Shown here: positions 63,915 to 64,000 of the stretch, one piece after another
Layout of the letters: every line of letters begins with the position of its first letter
Position numbering within the stretch: the first letter of the stretch is position 1
From: Gammaproteobacteria bacterium HGW-Gammaproteobacteria-11
GTDB taxonomy: Bacteria > Pseudomonadota > Gammaproteobacteria > Pseudomonadales > Pseudomonadaceae
DNA length: 64,000 nucleotides
Reading direction: 5' to 3'
Assembly (NCBI GenBank): GCA_002840055.1
Contig: PGZJ01000003.1
Span: 1 to 64,000, forward strand
The notes under the pieces: generated by a model
The model's input: only the letters and a program-made list of their open reading frames with translations
What the model was told of the DNA's origin: nothing
Databases searched by the model: none
Made by a program: the position numbers and the translations under genes

Positions 63915-64000
63915 CCAGTCGTCTCCCATCAGCAAATACGGGCCTTTTTAACGGCCCTTTTAAGAGTTTTAATCCGCATGCACAAAATGAATCCGATGGT

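Overview
The window looks like chromosome from a Pseudomonas-type gammaproteobacterium. Nearly every protein resembles its Pseudomonas aeruginosa counterpart, and three gene blocks keep the P. aeruginosa order as I remember it: murJ-ribF-ileS-lspA-fkpB-ispH with rpsT, proB, obgE, rpmA, rplU, ispB; secA to mraZ including the whole dcw cluster; and rsmI-lpoA-yraN-gmhA-BON-sspB-sspA-petCBA. Base composition is moderately GC-rich, and intergenic spacers carry Pseudomonas-style REP palindromes. A lineage close to Halopseudomonas or the P. pertucinogena group is possible, but I cannot prove it from the sequence.

Layout. 1-104: tail of an IS110-family transposase and a hairpin. 210-8422 (minus): murJ, ribF, ileS, lspA, fkpB, ispH, with repeats in several spacers. 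8580-14676: rpsT, proB, obgE, rpmA, rplU, ispB and an FklB-type isomerase. 14866-15969: trmA. 16096-23405 (plus): minor pilin operon fimU-pilV-pilW-pilX-pilY1-pilE-fimT. 23433-28854 (minus): argJ, secA and an M23 peptidase, with dciA divergent. 29695-47400 (minus): lpxC back to mraZ, an intact dcw cluster of tightly overlapping genes read from one strong promoter with MraZ boxes. About 47797-48150 (minus): RNase P RNA. 48420-55379 (plus): guanidine-I (ykkC) riboswitch, ABC permease and ATPase, two DUF1989 proteins, and a biotin-dependent carboxylase. 55647-63914: rsmI, lpoA, yraN, gmhA/diaA, BON lipoprotein, sspB, sspA and the cytochrome bc1 operon petABC.

Functional reading. Most of the window is housekeeping: envelope building (Lpx, Mur, Fts, LpoA, MurJ, LspA), translation, respiration and type IV pilus tip assembly. 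The accessory part is the riboswitch operon. Its riboswitch and the paired DUF1989 genes argue that the 1200-residue 'urea carboxylase' is a guanidine carboxylase acting with carboxyguanidine deiminase. The operon lacks a substrate-binding protein and an allophanate hydrolase, so transport and the last step must be supplied elsewhere or differ.

The most unusual structural signal is a dispersed element of constant length, 82 bp. It has terminal CCYGGG/CCCRGG arms enclosing two different hairpins, always one GGCC-type and one TGTC-type, both with the core GAGTTCCAYCTC. I count about ten full or partial copies, all intergenic and none inside the dcw cluster. A second, REP-like family of paired inverted repeats shares the same spacers.
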